DNA of 64,000 nt from DATCYX01 sp963714425 (GTDB taxonomy: Bacteria; Chloroflexota; Anaerolineae; Anaerolineales; UBA4823), in the NCBI GenBank assembly GCA_963714425.1, contig CAVQOI010000007.1, forward strand, positions 62,001-126,000, read 5' to 3'. Both the position numbers and the translations under genes were made by a program. Of the stretch, positions 26,146 through 34,108 are shown in pieces. The notes beneath the pieces were generated by a model. The model did not search any database and had not been told where the DNA came from. It saw only the letters and a list, made by a program, of their open reading frames with translations. The first letter of the stretch is position 1; every line of letters begins with the position of its first letter.

Positions 26146-26694
26146 ATGAACGACAACTTTAACTTTATCAGCGAGCAACCAGAACAGGGTATTAATCCTG
26201 ATGGGCTGGGTGAAGAGAGAGAGATTGCTGTCCGCAAGCGGATCGCGCTGGTGGCTCACGACAATAAGAAAAAGGACTTGGTAGAATGGGCTCGCTATAA
26301 CCGCGATCTGCTGGTGCAACACGAGCTCTATGCCACTGGGACCACAGGCAGGCTTCTCTCGGAAATGCTGGATACCCCTGTAGTGCGCTTGCAAAGCGGA
26401 CCGCTGGGAGGCGACCAGCAGATCGGAGCGCGCATCGCCCAAGGCGAGATCGACCTGCTGATCTTCTTTTGGGATCCGCTCTCGCCGCTGCCGCACGATA
26501 TGGATGTGAAAGCCTTGCTGCGCATCGCTGTAGTGTGGAACATCCCTGTCGCCTGCGACAGGGCTACGGCAGACTATATCATCTCGTCTCCGTTGATGAC
26601 TGAGCCCTACGAGCGCCAGCTGCCCGACTATGCGCCGCATGTCGATCGCTTTGAGCTGGGGGCGCTGGTGACCTACCCGACCGTGGAGTCATAG
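26146..26694 (+). CDS. mgsA: Methylglyoxal synthase
   Basis: From ATG 26146 (ribosome binding site AAGGAG) the protein has 182 residues. After a 30-residue extension it reads RKRIALVAHDNKKKDLVEW, LYATGTTGRLLSEM, LQSGPLGGDQQIGARIAQGE and LIFFWDPLSPLPHDMDVKAL. These contain the phosphate-binding loop and the catalytic Asp and His residues of methylglyoxal synthase. The enzyme turns dihydroxyacetone phosphate into methylglyoxal when phosphate is short. The N-terminal extension is absent from the E. coli enzyme. A frame open from 26002 lacks coding character before 26146. Confidence 0.93.
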   Translation: MNDNFNFISEQPEQGINPDGLGEEREIAVRKRIALVAHDNKKKDLVEWARYNRDLLVQHELYATGTTGRLLSEMLDTPVVRLQSGPLGGDQQIGARIAQGEIDLLIFFWDPLSPLPHDMDVKALLRIAVVWNIPVACDRATADYIISSPLMTEPYERQLPDYAPHVDRFELGALVTYPTVES

Positions 26695-26701
26695 AACTTC
26701 A

Positions 26702-26835
26702 GCCCCCCATCCCCCCTGCCCCCCTTCCCGGCGGGAAGGGGGAAATGGCCAAAAAGAAGGTTATCCGGCGGCGTACGCCGCCGGATAACCTTCTTTTTGG
26801 CATCTTCTCCCCTCCACCTAATTGGGGGTGGGGAG
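26702..26835. repeat. Palindromic element, 54-bp perfect palindrome
   Basis: Flank CCCCCCATCCCCCCTGCC and GGCGGGAAGGGGG precede a perfect loop-less palindrome at 26748-26801 (arm begins GCCAAAAAGAAGG, centre CGTACG). The closing flank CTCCCCTCCACC...GGGGTGGGGAG follows. It lies between convergent mgsA and pheT and contains T-runs on both strands, so it can terminate both. Confidence 0.92.
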
Positions 26836-26885
26836 AAAATATCCGATAAATCCCGGGAAGGACAGCTCCGGGGTAAAGCGTGTTT

Positions 26886-29519
26886 CTATCCCCTTAGCTT
26901 CGCACTTAGTTCTTCTTCCAGCCTGCGAACGATGCGGTTGCGAATCTGGGCGACCTCGGCGTCGGTGAGGGTGCGGTCTGGCGCAAGATAGGTCAGGCTG
27001 TACGCCAGGCTCTTTTTACCGCTTCCCACCTGATCGCCGCGATAGACATCGAAGAGATGTAATTCGCTCAGTGTGACGTCGCCAGCCTGGCGGATCACCG
27101 CCTCCACCTGCTCGGCAGGGATGGCTTCATCCAGGATAATCGCCAGATCTTCCAGCACGGGCGGGAAGGCAGGCACTGGATCGATATCATAGCGCTCGGG
27201 AACCAGGCGGTAAAGCGGTTCCAGATCCAGCTCAGCAACCAGGACCGGCGTATCGGGTAGCTCGTAATTCTGGCGCACCAGGGGATGCAGCTCGCCAAAG
27301 GTTCCAAGATGAGTCTCACCAGCCAGGATGCGCGCGCAGCGCCCAGGGTACATGGAGGCGTGTTCCCCCGGGACGGTGCGCACCCCCTTTAAGTGCAGGT
27401 CTTCCAGCAGGGCGCTGAGCACGCCTTTCAGGTCGTAGAAGTCCATGTGTCCCTGATCGCCTGCCTGCCAGCCGGGCGCGCTGCGCGGACCGGTTAATAC
27501 CACGACCAGCCGCGGGGGTTCGAGCGGCAGCTCCCCTTGAGAGGTGCCATCCGTTGGGGGCAGGAAGACCTCCCCGATCTCGAACAACGCCTGGCGCGGG
27601 GATAGCCGGGCATTGCGCTCGACGATCTCGATGGCGCTTGCCAGCAAGCTCTGGCGCAGCACAGTACGATCAGTGGCGATCGGGTTTGCCAGGGTCAGGT
27701 ATGCGGGCTGCCCGGCTGGAGGCTTGCCCCCGGGGTAGATGCGCCGCTCGCGCTCGGGCGAGGTCATGCGATAGGTGACGATCTCCTGCAGCCCCAATCC
27801 AGCCAGCAGGTCCCTCAATTGCTCGTCCAGCTCCAGCTCCGGGTTGCTGCGTTGCGGCGGAAGGGCATCTGCCATGCGTGTCTCGGGGATGCGGTCGTAG
27901 CCGTAGATGCGGGCGATCTCCTCCATCACGTCGGCGAAACCGACGATCCCCTCGCCGATGTCCAGGCGATGATCAGGGGGCGAGGTGCGGATAACGGAGC
28001 GAGATTCGAGATTCGAGAGTTGAGAAGCGTGATTTGTGTGTGGTGAGGGGTGAGGTGTCGGTCCGGTATCAGCAGATTGCCCAACTTCGCAGGCAAATTC
28101 TAAAGATTCCAGAATGGACACGATTTCATCGACGGAGAGGCGGATGCCCAGCCAGCGGTGGACGTCGGCGGGAGCGAACTCGATGGTGGGGGCAACCGGC
28201 GGCAACGGGTAGTTATCCACCAGGCCCTGGGCGACAGTTCCCCCACTCCACTGGCGCATCAGATCCAGGCCGCGCAGCACGCCCCTCTTGGCCATGGCAG
28301 GGTGGACGCCGCGCGAGAACCGATACGCCGCCTCAGACGGCAGGTTCTGGGAGAGCACGGTGCGGCGGGTGTTGATCATGTTCCAGGCGGCGCCCTCCAG
28401 CAGGATGTTGACCGTGGCCTCCCCCACCTCCAATTCGGCGCCGCCCATCACGCCCGCCATAGCCAGTGGACCGGTCTGGTCGGTGACCATCACGGTGAAG
28501 TCGTCCATCTGGCGCTCGATATCATCCAGGGTAGTCAGGCGCTCGCCGGCTTTAGCCAGGCGGGTGATGATGCGCGGCGGATGGTTTCCTGCGCGCTTTT
28601 GCAATACATCGTAGTCGAAGGCGTGCAGCGGCTCGCCAACTTCTAGCATGGCGTAGTTGGTGGCATCTACGATATTGTTGATGGGGCGCATCCCTGCCAG
28701 CCGCAGGCGGCGCTGTACCCAATAGGGGCTGGGGCCGATGCGCACGCCTTCAATCAACCCGACCACAAAGCGCGGGTTGACCTGCGGCTCGGTGATCTCG
28801 ATGGAGACCCTGCCCTCCAGCGCCGGTCCTTGCATGAGCACATCCAGAGAAGGCAAGCGCAGTTTCTGACCGGTGAGGGCAGCCACCTCGCGCGCCACCC
28901 CCAGCATGTTGGCGTCGCGGGCTACATTGGGGGTGATGGCGATATCGAACACTGCGTCACCCATATAGTCCGCCAGGGGCGTGCCCACGGGTGCATCATC
29001 ATCCAGGATGATAATGCCCTCGTGTTCTTCGGAGATGCCCAGCTCTTTTTCGGAGCAGGCCATGGAATAGGATTCCACGCCGCGGATTTTGGCACGCTTG
29101 AGGGTGGTGAGCACCTGTCCAGGCTGGTGACCATCATAGATTTGCGCCCCTTCTTTGGCATAAGCCACTTTGATGGGCGCCTCAAGCTGACCTTTGCCCT
29201 TGTAAGGGAACAGGTTGGGGGCGCCGGTCAGCACGATGTGTTCCTTCAGCCCGTCGTCCAGGCGGCACAGCACCAGGCGATCAGCGTTGGGATGGGGCAT
29301 GACCTCATGGACGGCAGCGACCACGATTGTCTCGGGGTCCCACGAGATGCCGGTGATCTTGGTCTCGTGACGGTGCTCCATATCCACCACCGGCATGGGC
29401 CACCCTACGTAACGGATCTCCTCCACCTCCAGCCCGGCCATTGTCAGGCGATGAGCCAGGTCTTCCAAGGGGAGGGGGATGTCGACAAAGTCACGAAGCC
29501 AGGAGAGGGGGATTTTCAT
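26886..29519 (-). CDS. pheT: Phenylalanyl-tRNA synthetase beta subunit
   Basis: The 877-residue protein has all PheT parts: start MKIPLSWLRDFVDIPLPLE, tRNA-binding fold (AVHEVMPHPNADRLVLCRLDDG, residues 65-160), B3/B4 domain (DATNYAMLEVGEPLHAFDYD), B5, catalytic-like core and the C-terminal ferredoxin anticodon domain. It forms an alpha2-beta2 enzyme with PheS. At 877 residues it is somewhat long. Part of the excess is a low-complexity segment near residues 480-508 inside B5, encoded by a GAGATTC repeat. pheS lies upstream, but a foreign-looking gene separates the two. Confidence 0.97.
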   Translation of the reverse strand: MKIPLSWLRDFVDIPLPLEDLAHRLTMAGLEVEEIRYVGWPMPVVDMEHRHETKITGISWDPETIVVAAVHEVMPHPNADRLVLCRLDDGLKEHIVLTGAPNLFPYKGKGQLEAPIKVAYAKEGAQIYDGHQPGQVLTTLKRAKIRGVESYSMACSEKELGISEEHEGIIILDDDAPVGTPLADYMGDAVFDIAITPNVARDANMLGVAREVAALTGQKLRLPSLDVLMQGPALEGRVSIEITEPQVNPRFVVGLIEGVRIGPSPYWVQRRLRLAGMRPINNIVDATNYAMLEVGEPLHAFDYDVLQKRAGNHPPRIITRLAKAGERLTTLDDIERQMDDFTVMVTDQTGPLAMAGVMGGAELEVGEATVNILLEGAAWNMINTRRTVLSQNLPSEAAYRFSRGVHPAMAKRGVLRGLDLMRQWSGGTVAQGLVDNYPLPPVAPTIEFAPADVHRWLGIRLSVDEIVSILESLEFACEVGQSADTGPTPHPSPHTNHASQLSNLESRSVIRTSPPDHRLDIGEGIVGFADVMEEIARIYGYDRIPETRMADALPPQRSNPELELDEQLRDLLAGLGLQEIVTYRMTSPERERRIYPGGKPPAGQPAYLTLANPIATDRTVLRQSLLASAIEIVERNARLSPRQALFEIGEVFLPPTDGTSQGELPLEPPRLVVVLTGPRSAPGWQAGDQGHMDFYDLKGVLSALLEDLHLKGVRTVPGEHASMYPGRCARILAGETHLGTFGELHPLVRQNYELPDTPVLVAELDLEPLYRLVPERYDIDPVPAFPPVLEDLAIILDEAIPAEQVEAVIRQAGDVTLSELHLFDVYRGDQVGSGKKSLAYSLTYLAPDRTLTDAEVAQIRNRIVRRLEEELSAKLRG
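27999..28083. repeat. GAGATTC repeat inserted in frame in pheT
   Basis: CGAGATTCGAGATTCGAGAG at 28000-28019 followed by about 60 bp of low-complexity sequence encodes the PheT segment SADTGPTPHPSPHTNHASQL and SNLESRS. The B5 domain normally passes directly from the strand LEFACEV to SPPDHRLDI. The insert keeps the frame and adds about 28 residues. Confidence 0.75.
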
Positions 29520-29540
29520 GAAGAACTCCTTCTGGTGAAG

Positions 29541-29570
29541 CGAGATTCGAGATTCGAGATTCGAGAATCG
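29541..29570. repeat. GAGATTC tandem repeat, left of the four-helix gene
   Basis: Four heptamer units, three exact GAGATTC and one GAGAATC, stand between the pheT start and the stop of the four-helix-bundle gene. The inverse orientation occurs at 30061-30086 on the gene's other side. Confidence 0.85.
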
Positions 29571-29578
29571 TTGAAGAG

Positions 29579-30031
29579 TTAGATCTCTTTGCCTTCAGAA
29601 TCTATATGATACAGCGATTGGGATTCTTGGACGGAATGCTGAGCGCCTGGTTCGTTGGCACCCTGCTTGCTTCGCTTAAGATAAGCAATGTACCCGTTGA
29701 TCAGCCGTGTTAGCTCCTTCCCTTCCAGTTTCAAGCTGTTGTATTGTTCAATAGGGATTAGACCGAGTTCATTAACCAGGACAACGTGACTAAGGGTCTC
29801 TTCCAAGGAACCCCGAGCGATATAACAGAAACGGACGTTGTCGAAATAATAAAATCGTCCATAACCCTCGGCAACATTCGCAGGGATGCTCTGTGCAGAC
29901 CGCCGTAATTGCTGCGACAACCCCCATTTCTCTTCGGATGGCAGCAAAGGCAGCACCTCTCGGTAGATTCTCAATGTAAAATCTCTGGCTTTGCACCAGA
30001 CATCCAGTTTCTCCAAACCTTCTATGCTCAT
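29579..30031 (-). CDS. Four-helix-bundle protein (23S rRNA IVS / S23 type)
   Basis: The 150-residue protein reads LEKLDVWCKARDFTLRIYRE, GLSQQLRRSAQSIPANVAEG and ARGSLEETLSHVVLVNELGL, the hallmark of the four-helix-bundle family (TIGR02436) first found in intervening sequences of 23S rRNA genes. Relatives include Avd of diversity-generating retroelements, which binds nucleic acid. No reverse transcriptase or variable repeat is seen here. The gene interrupts the normal pheS-pheT pair and is framed by GAGATTC repeats in opposite orientation, so it looks like a small mobile cassette. The last 30 residues are low in conservation. Confidence 0.9.
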   Translation of the reverse strand: MSIEGLEKLDVWCKARDFTLRIYREVLPLLPSEEKWGLSQQLRRSAQSIPANVAEGYGRFYYFDNVRFCYIARGSLEETLSHVVLVNELGLIPIEQYNSLKLEGKELTRLINGYIAYLKRSKQGANEPGAQHSVQESQSLYHIDSEGKEI

Positions 30032-30060
30032 TATCTAAACACTCTCCCTCTTAGCACAGA

Positions 30061-30086
30061 CGAATCTCGATTCTCGAATCTCGAAT
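30061..30086. repeat. GAATCTC repeat, right of the four-helix gene
   Basis: CGAATCTCGATTCTCGAATC and TCGAATC form three to four units of the inverse heptamer. With 29541-29570 it encloses the four-helix-bundle gene as an inverted pair. Confidence 0.85.
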
Positions 30087-30097
30087 CACAGTTATGA

Positions 30098-31156
30098 TCA
30101 GAATTGCGCGAGGAACCTGAGGTCATTGCCCCAAAAATTGCGGATATCTTCAATACGGTAGGTGAGCATGGCGATGCGTTCGGGACCCATGCCAAAGGCG
30201 AAGCCGGAATATTTGCGCGGGTCGTAACCGCCATTCTGCAGGACCACCGGATGCACCATACCGCATCCGAGGATCTCCAGCCAGCCGGTGCGCTTGCAGA
30301 CCGGGCAGCCCGTCCCGCCACACACGAAGCACTCCACATCCATTTCAGCGCTGGGCTCGGTGAAAGGGAAGTGTGAGGCGCGGAAGCGGGTGCGCACGTG
30401 CTCTCCGAACATGCGCCGGGCGAAGTCGCTGAGGGTGCCTTTAAGGTCGCTGAAAGTGATCGCCTCTCCAACCGCCAGCCCCTCCACCTGGTTGAACTGT
30501 GATTCGGAGCGCGCAGTGACCTGCTCGTAGCGATAGCACATGCCCGGCAGGATGATGCGCACCGGTGGGGGATTCTCTGGATTCTGGGTGGAGTACTGGC
30601 GCATGGCGCGGATCTGCCCGGGAGAGGTGTGCGTGCGCAGGAGCATTGGGTTGTCGGCAGCGTGAGGCGCCTCGATGTAGAATGAATCCTGCATCTCCCG
30701 CGCCGGATGGTGCGGGGGGAAGTTGAGCAGCTGGAAGTTGTATTCGTCGGTTTCCACATCCCGCGAGCGATAGACCTGGAAGCCCATCTCAGCGAAGATG
30801 CGGGCGATCTTGCGGTAGGTCTGGGTAGAGGGATGCAGCCGGCCGCGCGGCTGGGTTCGCCCAGGCAGGGTGACGTCCAGTCGCTCGGCTTGTAGAGAGC
30901 GCAGGAGTGAAGCCTGCTGCAGAGAGGTGGCTTTGTCTGCCAGAGCGGCCTCCAGGAGGCGCTTAACCTCGTTGGCGCCCCGCCCAATCGCCGGGCGCTC
31001 GTCCTTAGGCAGGCTGCCTAACTGGTCAAAGACGGCCATCAGGGGGGCGCTGCGCCCCAGGTGCGCCACGCGCCAGGCCTCCAGGGCGCTCTCGTCCTGC
31101 ACGGATTCAAGTGCCGCCAGTGCGGTTTCTCGGAGTTGGTTGAGGTGATCGAGCAT
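30098..31156 (-). CDS. pheS: Phenylalanyl-tRNA synthetase alpha subunit
   Basis: The 352-residue protein has an N-terminal coiled coil (residues 1-85) and the class II core: HPSTQTYRKIARIFAEMGFQ, LLRTHTSPGQIRAM, SESQFNQVEGLAVGE (motif 2 region) and SGFAFGMGPERIAML (motif 3). A CFVCGGTGCPVCKRTGW segment holds four Cys and probably binds zinc, as in many PheS proteins. The subunit activates Phe and charges tRNA-Phe with PheT. ATG 31156 follows TGGAGGAATC. Expression is probably controlled by the T-box leader directly upstream. Confidence 0.97.
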   Translation of the reverse strand: MLDHLNQLRETALAALESVQDESALEAWRVAHLGRSAPLMAVFDQLGSLPKDERPAIGRGANEVKRLLEAALADKATSLQQASLLRSLQAERLDVTLPGRTQPRGRLHPSTQTYRKIARIFAEMGFQVYRSRDVETDEYNFQLLNFPPHHPAREMQDSFYIEAPHAADNPMLLRTHTSPGQIRAMRQYSTQNPENPPPVRIILPGMCYRYEQVTARSESQFNQVEGLAVGEAITFSDLKGTLSDFARRMFGEHVRTRFRASHFPFTEPSAEMDVECFVCGGTGCPVCKRTGWLEILGCGMVHPVVLQNGGYDPRKYSGFAFGMGPERIAMLTYRIEDIRNFWGNDLRFLAQF

Positions 31157-31269
31157 GATTCCTCCAGAGGAGAAGAGAATGGAGAGTAGAGATAGGAGAG
31201 TAGTCTTATTGCTAGCAAAGATTGCTCAACTGCCCATTCTCAGCTCTCTGCTCTCTACTCTCTGCTTCC

Positions 31270-31715
31270 TGATAACAAACCTCCCGTCCCATGTTGGGAC
31301 GGGAGGGAATTCCCGCGGTACCACCCAATTTGGCCGCCATTGTAGCAGCCCGCTCAAGCCGACATTGCGGGCAGGAATTCGATGATCGGGGTTCGCCTGT
31401 TGGGCTAATCTCGAATCTCTATTCTCCACTCTCGCTCTTATCAGCTCCCCTTGTAACGCCGGGGTCTCGGCCTGGACTATTAAGCGTTCCAAGTATCATA
31501 TTCCAAGTTCCAAGTTTGGTGTACCGATTCCTGCAACCTGATACGTAGAACGTGGTACGTTGTACGTGGAACATGGAAAGCTATTCACCCAGGCAGCTCG
31601 GGAGGGAACTTCGGCCGGATTCCACCGGGCGGGGGTCCCAGTCTGCGCCCCACACCTCCCTGTCGGCTTCGGCAGGCGTACTTTCCTCCGTTCTAGCTGT
31701 TTTATGGTCGCTTGT
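31270..31715 (-). promoter_or_regulatory. T-box riboswitch leader of pheS
   Basis: On the reverse strand GGGTGGTACCGCGG (31313-31326) matches the T-box consensus. It is followed by a terminator with an 11-bp stem (31280-31290 with 31296-31306, loop of five, then TTTGTT). About 250 nt upstream, 31595-31695 looks like Stem I: GGAGGAAAGTACGCC at the 5' side and TTCCCTCCCGAGCTGCC at the 3' side. A TTC triplet in that 3' strand is a candidate Phe specifier. Uncharged tRNA-Phe should stabilise the antiterminator. The middle of the leader (31408-31440, 31490-31580) is filled with heptamer-type repeats. Confidence 0.85.
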
Positions 31716-31722
31716 TGTCCTT

Positions 31723-31751
31723 TATTATCCGCAAAAGCGGGGTTCTGTCAA
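31723..31751 (-). promoter_or_regulatory. pheS promoter
   Basis: Read leftwards: TTGACA (31746-31751), 17 bp, ATAATA (31723-31728). It precedes the putative Stem I by about 25 nt and would give a leader of roughly 555 nt. Confidence 0.7.
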
Positions 31752-31767
31752 GGAGGGAGCATCGAAC

Positions 31768-31892
31768 CCCATCCCCCCTTACCCCCCTTCCCCAAGGAAG
31801 GGGGGATAAATACCAGAATCGGGGAGTTGCAGGCGCTCCGCGCCTGCAACTCCCCAATTCTGGTTTCTTTCCCTTGACTTTTCTGGCGGGGG
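31768..31892. repeat. Palindromic element between pheS leader and trxA
   Basis: Flank CCATCCCCCCTTACCCCCC, CCAAGGAAGGGGGG, then inverted arms at 31812-31836 and 31840-31864 with one mismatch (outer ACCAGAAT, inner GGGGAGTTGCAGGCGC). The closing flank is GGCGGGGGTGG. The inner arm equals that of the copy at 4791-4831, although the outer arms differ. Confidence 0.9.
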
Positions 31893-31935
31893 TGGTTAGT
31901 ATGAAGGCAGAGATCAACACCTTCAGGAGGTACGC

Positions 31936-32259
31936 ATGGCCGACTTGGCGCACATCAGCACAGCAGAGTTCCAAAAGGAAGTGCTCGAAGCCGGGCAGCC
32001 GGTTTTGGTGGATTTCACCGCAGAGTGGTGCGGGCCGTGCAAGATGCTCGACCCCATCGTGGGCCAGCTGGCGGATGAATGGGCAGGGAAAGTGAAGGTG
32101 GTGGCGCTGGACGTGGATGAAAACCCCGAGGTCGCCATGGAGTACCAGGTGATGGGGGTGCCGACGCTAATGCTGTTCGTGAACGGGCAACCCAGCGAAC
32201 GCATCTCTGGCTACCTGCCGAAAAATCGAATAATTGACAAATTCGACAAGTTGATCTGA
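31936..32259 (+). CDS. trxA: Thioredoxin
   Basis: The 107-residue protein is a complete thioredoxin: VLVDFTAEWCGPCKMLDPI with the active site WCGPC, VVALDVDENPEVAMEYQV, and the cis-Pro in GVPTLMLFVNGQ. It reduces protein disulfides using thioredoxin reductase, which is not in the window. The ribosome binding site AGGAGG precedes the ATG. It forms a single-gene unit ended by the hairpin at 32284-32305. Confidence 0.97.
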   Translation: MADLAHISTAEFQKEVLEAGQPVLVDFTAEWCGPCKMLDPIVGQLADEWAGKVKVVALDVDENPEVAMEYQVMGVPTLMLFVNGQPSERISGYLPKNRIIDKFDKLI

Positions 32260-32283
32260 ACGAAACAAAGCTGGATGCGTCCT

Positions 32284-32314
32284 GAGCGGGAGATTTCTCC
32301 CGCTCTTTTTGTTT
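32284..32314 (+). terminator. Rho-independent terminator of trxA
   Basis: Stem GAGCGGGAGA with TCTCCCGCTC (32284-32293, 32296-32305), loop TT, then TTTTTGTTT. It lies 25 nt after the trxA stop. Confidence 0.95.
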
Positions 32315-32318
32315 AATC

Positions 32319-32367
32319 TTTACAAATTACCTCAAGTTTGGTACAATCTTATTGCAAATATTCGCAA
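32319..32367 (+). promoter_or_regulatory. Promoter and dyad operator of the fur-family gene
   Basis: TTTACA (32319-32324), 17 bp, TACAAT (32342-32347). Immediately downstream TTGCAAATATTCGCAA (32352-32367) is an inverted repeat with one mismatch pair, placed over the expected start of transcription. Its AT-rich dyad form suits a Fur-family dimer, so autoregulation is likely. Confidence 0.75.
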
Positions 32368-32382
32368 GTGATAGTTTTCGCA

Positions 32383-32832
32383 ATGTCGCACTGCCATACG
32401 CTCCTCCAATCCTTACGCAACATGGGCTTCCGTATCACTCCCCAACGAGAGATGATCGTCGAAGCGATCGCCCATACAGACGGCCATGCCTCCGCCGAGG
32501 AGGTCTACGCCCAGGTAAAGGAGCGCACCAACTCGGTCAACCTTGCCACGGTATACCGTACGCTTGATTTGCTGGTGGAAAAAGGGATGGCGTCGCGCGC
32601 CGACCTTTGGGATGGGCGCGTGGTGTACGCCACCATGCAGCACGGCCCGCACATCCACTTGATCTGCCGCCGGTGTGAGGGCATCTTCCTCGCCGATCAC
32701 AGCCTGGTAGATGCGCTGGGCGAGAAGCTATCTGAACAGTACAATTTTTCAGCGGACCTACAGCATCTTTCCATTGTTGGCTTGTGCGCAGAGTGTCGCG
32801 AAAGTGAAGATCTAGACCCTAAAGGTTTTTAA
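32383..32832 (+). CDS. Fur-family metal-responsive regulator
   Basis: From ATG 32383 the protein has 149 residues. The winged helix reads RNMGFRITPQREMIVEAIAH and NLATVYRTLDLLVEKGMASR. The metal-binding and dimer part has HGPHIHLICRRCEGIF and ends with LCAECRES, giving the two CxxC pairs of a structural zinc site. Fur relatives respond to Fe, Zn, Mn, Ni or peroxide. Seven bases separate it from a cobalt/nickel-type transporter operon, which points to a nickel or cobalt sensor, although a PerR- or Zur-like role cannot be excluded. Confidence 0.92.
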   Translation: MSHCHTLLQSLRNMGFRITPQREMIVEAIAHTDGHASAEEVYAQVKERTNSVNLATVYRTLDLLVEKGMASRADLWDGRVVYATMQHGPHIHLICRRCEGIFLADHSLVDALGEKLSEQYNFSADLQHLSIVGLCAECRESEDLDPKGF

Positions 32833-32862
32833 ATCCTTTTGGATCTGGATTGTGGAGGTAAT

Positions 32863-33828
32863 ATGCTTTACTCACCCGAACCCATGCACATACCAGATGG
32901 TTTTCTATCGCCCCTGGTTTCGTTGATCTTGTGGGCCATCTCGGCGGGCGTGGTCGCCTATGCTTTGCGGCGGGTTGGGCGCGACCTGGGCGAGCGACAG
33001 GTGCCCATGATGGGCGTGCTGGCAGCGGCAATCTTTGCCGGGCAGATGCTCAACTTCACCGTAGCAGGCGGCACATCGGGCCACCTGATGGGCGCGGCGA
33101 TCGCTACCATTTTTCTGGGACCCTGGGCGGGCATCCTGGTGCTGACCTGCGTGGTGAGCATCCAGGCGCTGATCTTCCAGGATGGCGGACTGCTGGCACT
33201 GGGAAGCAACATTTTTAACATGGCAATCGTCGGCGTCGCAGTGTCGTACATGGCGTATCGCACAATACAAAAACTGGCCGGAGGTCGTCGCTGGGGAGTC
33301 TTTATCGGTGGGTTCATTTCTGCCTGGCTTTCGATCGTGGTTGTTGCTCTGGGAGTAGCTCTGCAGCTGTCGCTCTCCGGCACGTCGCCGGCGAACGTAG
33401 CCATCCCGGCAATGGCAGGCATTCACGCCATCATCGGCATTGGTGAGGGGCTGATCACTCTGGGCGCCCTGGCTCTGGTCGTCTCCGCCCGCCCCGACCT
33501 GCTCAAGACAGGCCAATCGCAACCTGCCGGGAGCCTGGTGTGGGTTTTTGGGTTACTGATCGCCCTGGCGCTGGCTGTGATCTCTCCGCTGGCCTCCAGC
33601 AACCCCGACGGGTTGGAGTGGGTGGCAGCGCAGAAAGGCTTCTTGGGGCTGGCTCAGGCTCCCACTTATAAGATCATCCCTGATTACGTGCTGCCGGGTA
33701 TCTCCAGCGAAGCCTTGGCGACCATCGCGGCGGGCATCGTGGGCATGCTGCTGGTGTTCGGCGTGGCGTTGGGAGTAGCCATCCTGCGTCGAAGTAAATC
33801 AGACCAGAAGGGATACGAAAATCCTTAG
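32863..33828 (+). CDS. cbiM: CbiM-type ECF substrate-specific protein fused to a PDGLE domain
   Basis: ATG 32863 follows GGAGGTAAT. The N-terminal CbiM/NikM part starts MHIPDGFLSPLVSLILWAI, whose His2 and free amino end bind metal in the canonical protein; here eight residues (MLYSPEPM...) may precede it. MMGVLAAAIFAGQMLNFTVA and GGTSGHLMGAAIATIFLGPW follow. Residues 225-320 contain SSNPDGLEWVA, a PDGLE domain normally in CbiN or NikN, fused here as in NikMN. It imports Co2+ or Ni2+. If translation begins at ATG 32884, the canonical MHIPDG end is restored; that alternative is realistic. Confidence 0.9.
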   Translation: MLYSPEPMHIPDGFLSPLVSLILWAISAGVVAYALRRVGRDLGERQVPMMGVLAAAIFAGQMLNFTVAGGTSGHLMGAAIATIFLGPWAGILVLTCVVSIQALIFQDGGLLALGSNIFNMAIVGVAVSYMAYRTIQKLAGGRRWGVFIGGFISAWLSIVVVALGVALQLSLSGTSPANVAIPAMAGIHAIIGIGEGLITLGALALVVSARPDLLKTGQSQPAGSLVWVFGLLIALALAVISPLASSNPDGLEWVAAQKGFLGLAQAPTYKIIPDYVLPGISSEALATIAAGIVGMLLVFGVALGVAILRRSKSDQKGYENP

Positions 33829-33902
33829 GCGAAAGCACTTGACTGGTGCGAAACAGACATGAAACACCCCGATATAAGCTTTGGTTCGCTTCTTGCACTG
33901 AG

Positions 33903-34060
33903 CCAACCCCCACCCCCATCCCCTCCCCCCCTAAAGGGGGAGGGGAGAAAGACCGAAATTGGGGAGTTGTGGGAGCTAAGCTCCCACAACTCCCCAATTT
34001 CGCAACTAATTCCCCCCTTCCCGGTGGGAAGGGGGGTCAGGGGGGATGGGAATAGACTAG
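33903..34060. repeat. Palindromic element inside the cobalt/nickel transporter operon
   Basis: Flank CCCCCACCCCCATCCCCTCC and AAAGGGGGAGGGG precede perfect 24-bp arms at 33954-33977 and 33979-34002 (CGAAATTGGGGAGTTGTGGGAGC) with a 1-nt loop. CCCCCCTTCCCGG and GGGAAGGGGGG follow. It separates cbiM from cbiQ on the same strand. Confidence 0.92.
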
Positions 34061-34108
34061 CTCCGTGCCTAGAAAATTTCATGGTATGTCATTTCTCAAT
34101 CCTAAAAT

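Noticed and set aside
25635..26237. 200-residue reverse frame spanning the small membrane protein and the mgsA leader
   Set aside because: The upper part covers non-coding sequence and its frame disagrees with the 98-residue membrane protein, which has better coding character and a ribosome binding site.
29541..30086. Diversity-generating retroelement
   Set aside because: The Avd-like protein is present, but there is no reverse transcriptase, template repeat or variable repeat in the window.
31595..31695. Cobalamin riboswitch (because of B12-related genes and GGTGGAATCCGG)
   Set aside because: The order of conserved blocks does not fit a cobalamin aptamer, while a T-box motif and terminator lie downstream on the same strand; Stem I of a T-box fits better.
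32833..32862. Cobalamin riboswitch before cbiM
   Set aside because: The gap after the fur-family gene is about 30 nt, too short for an aptamer.
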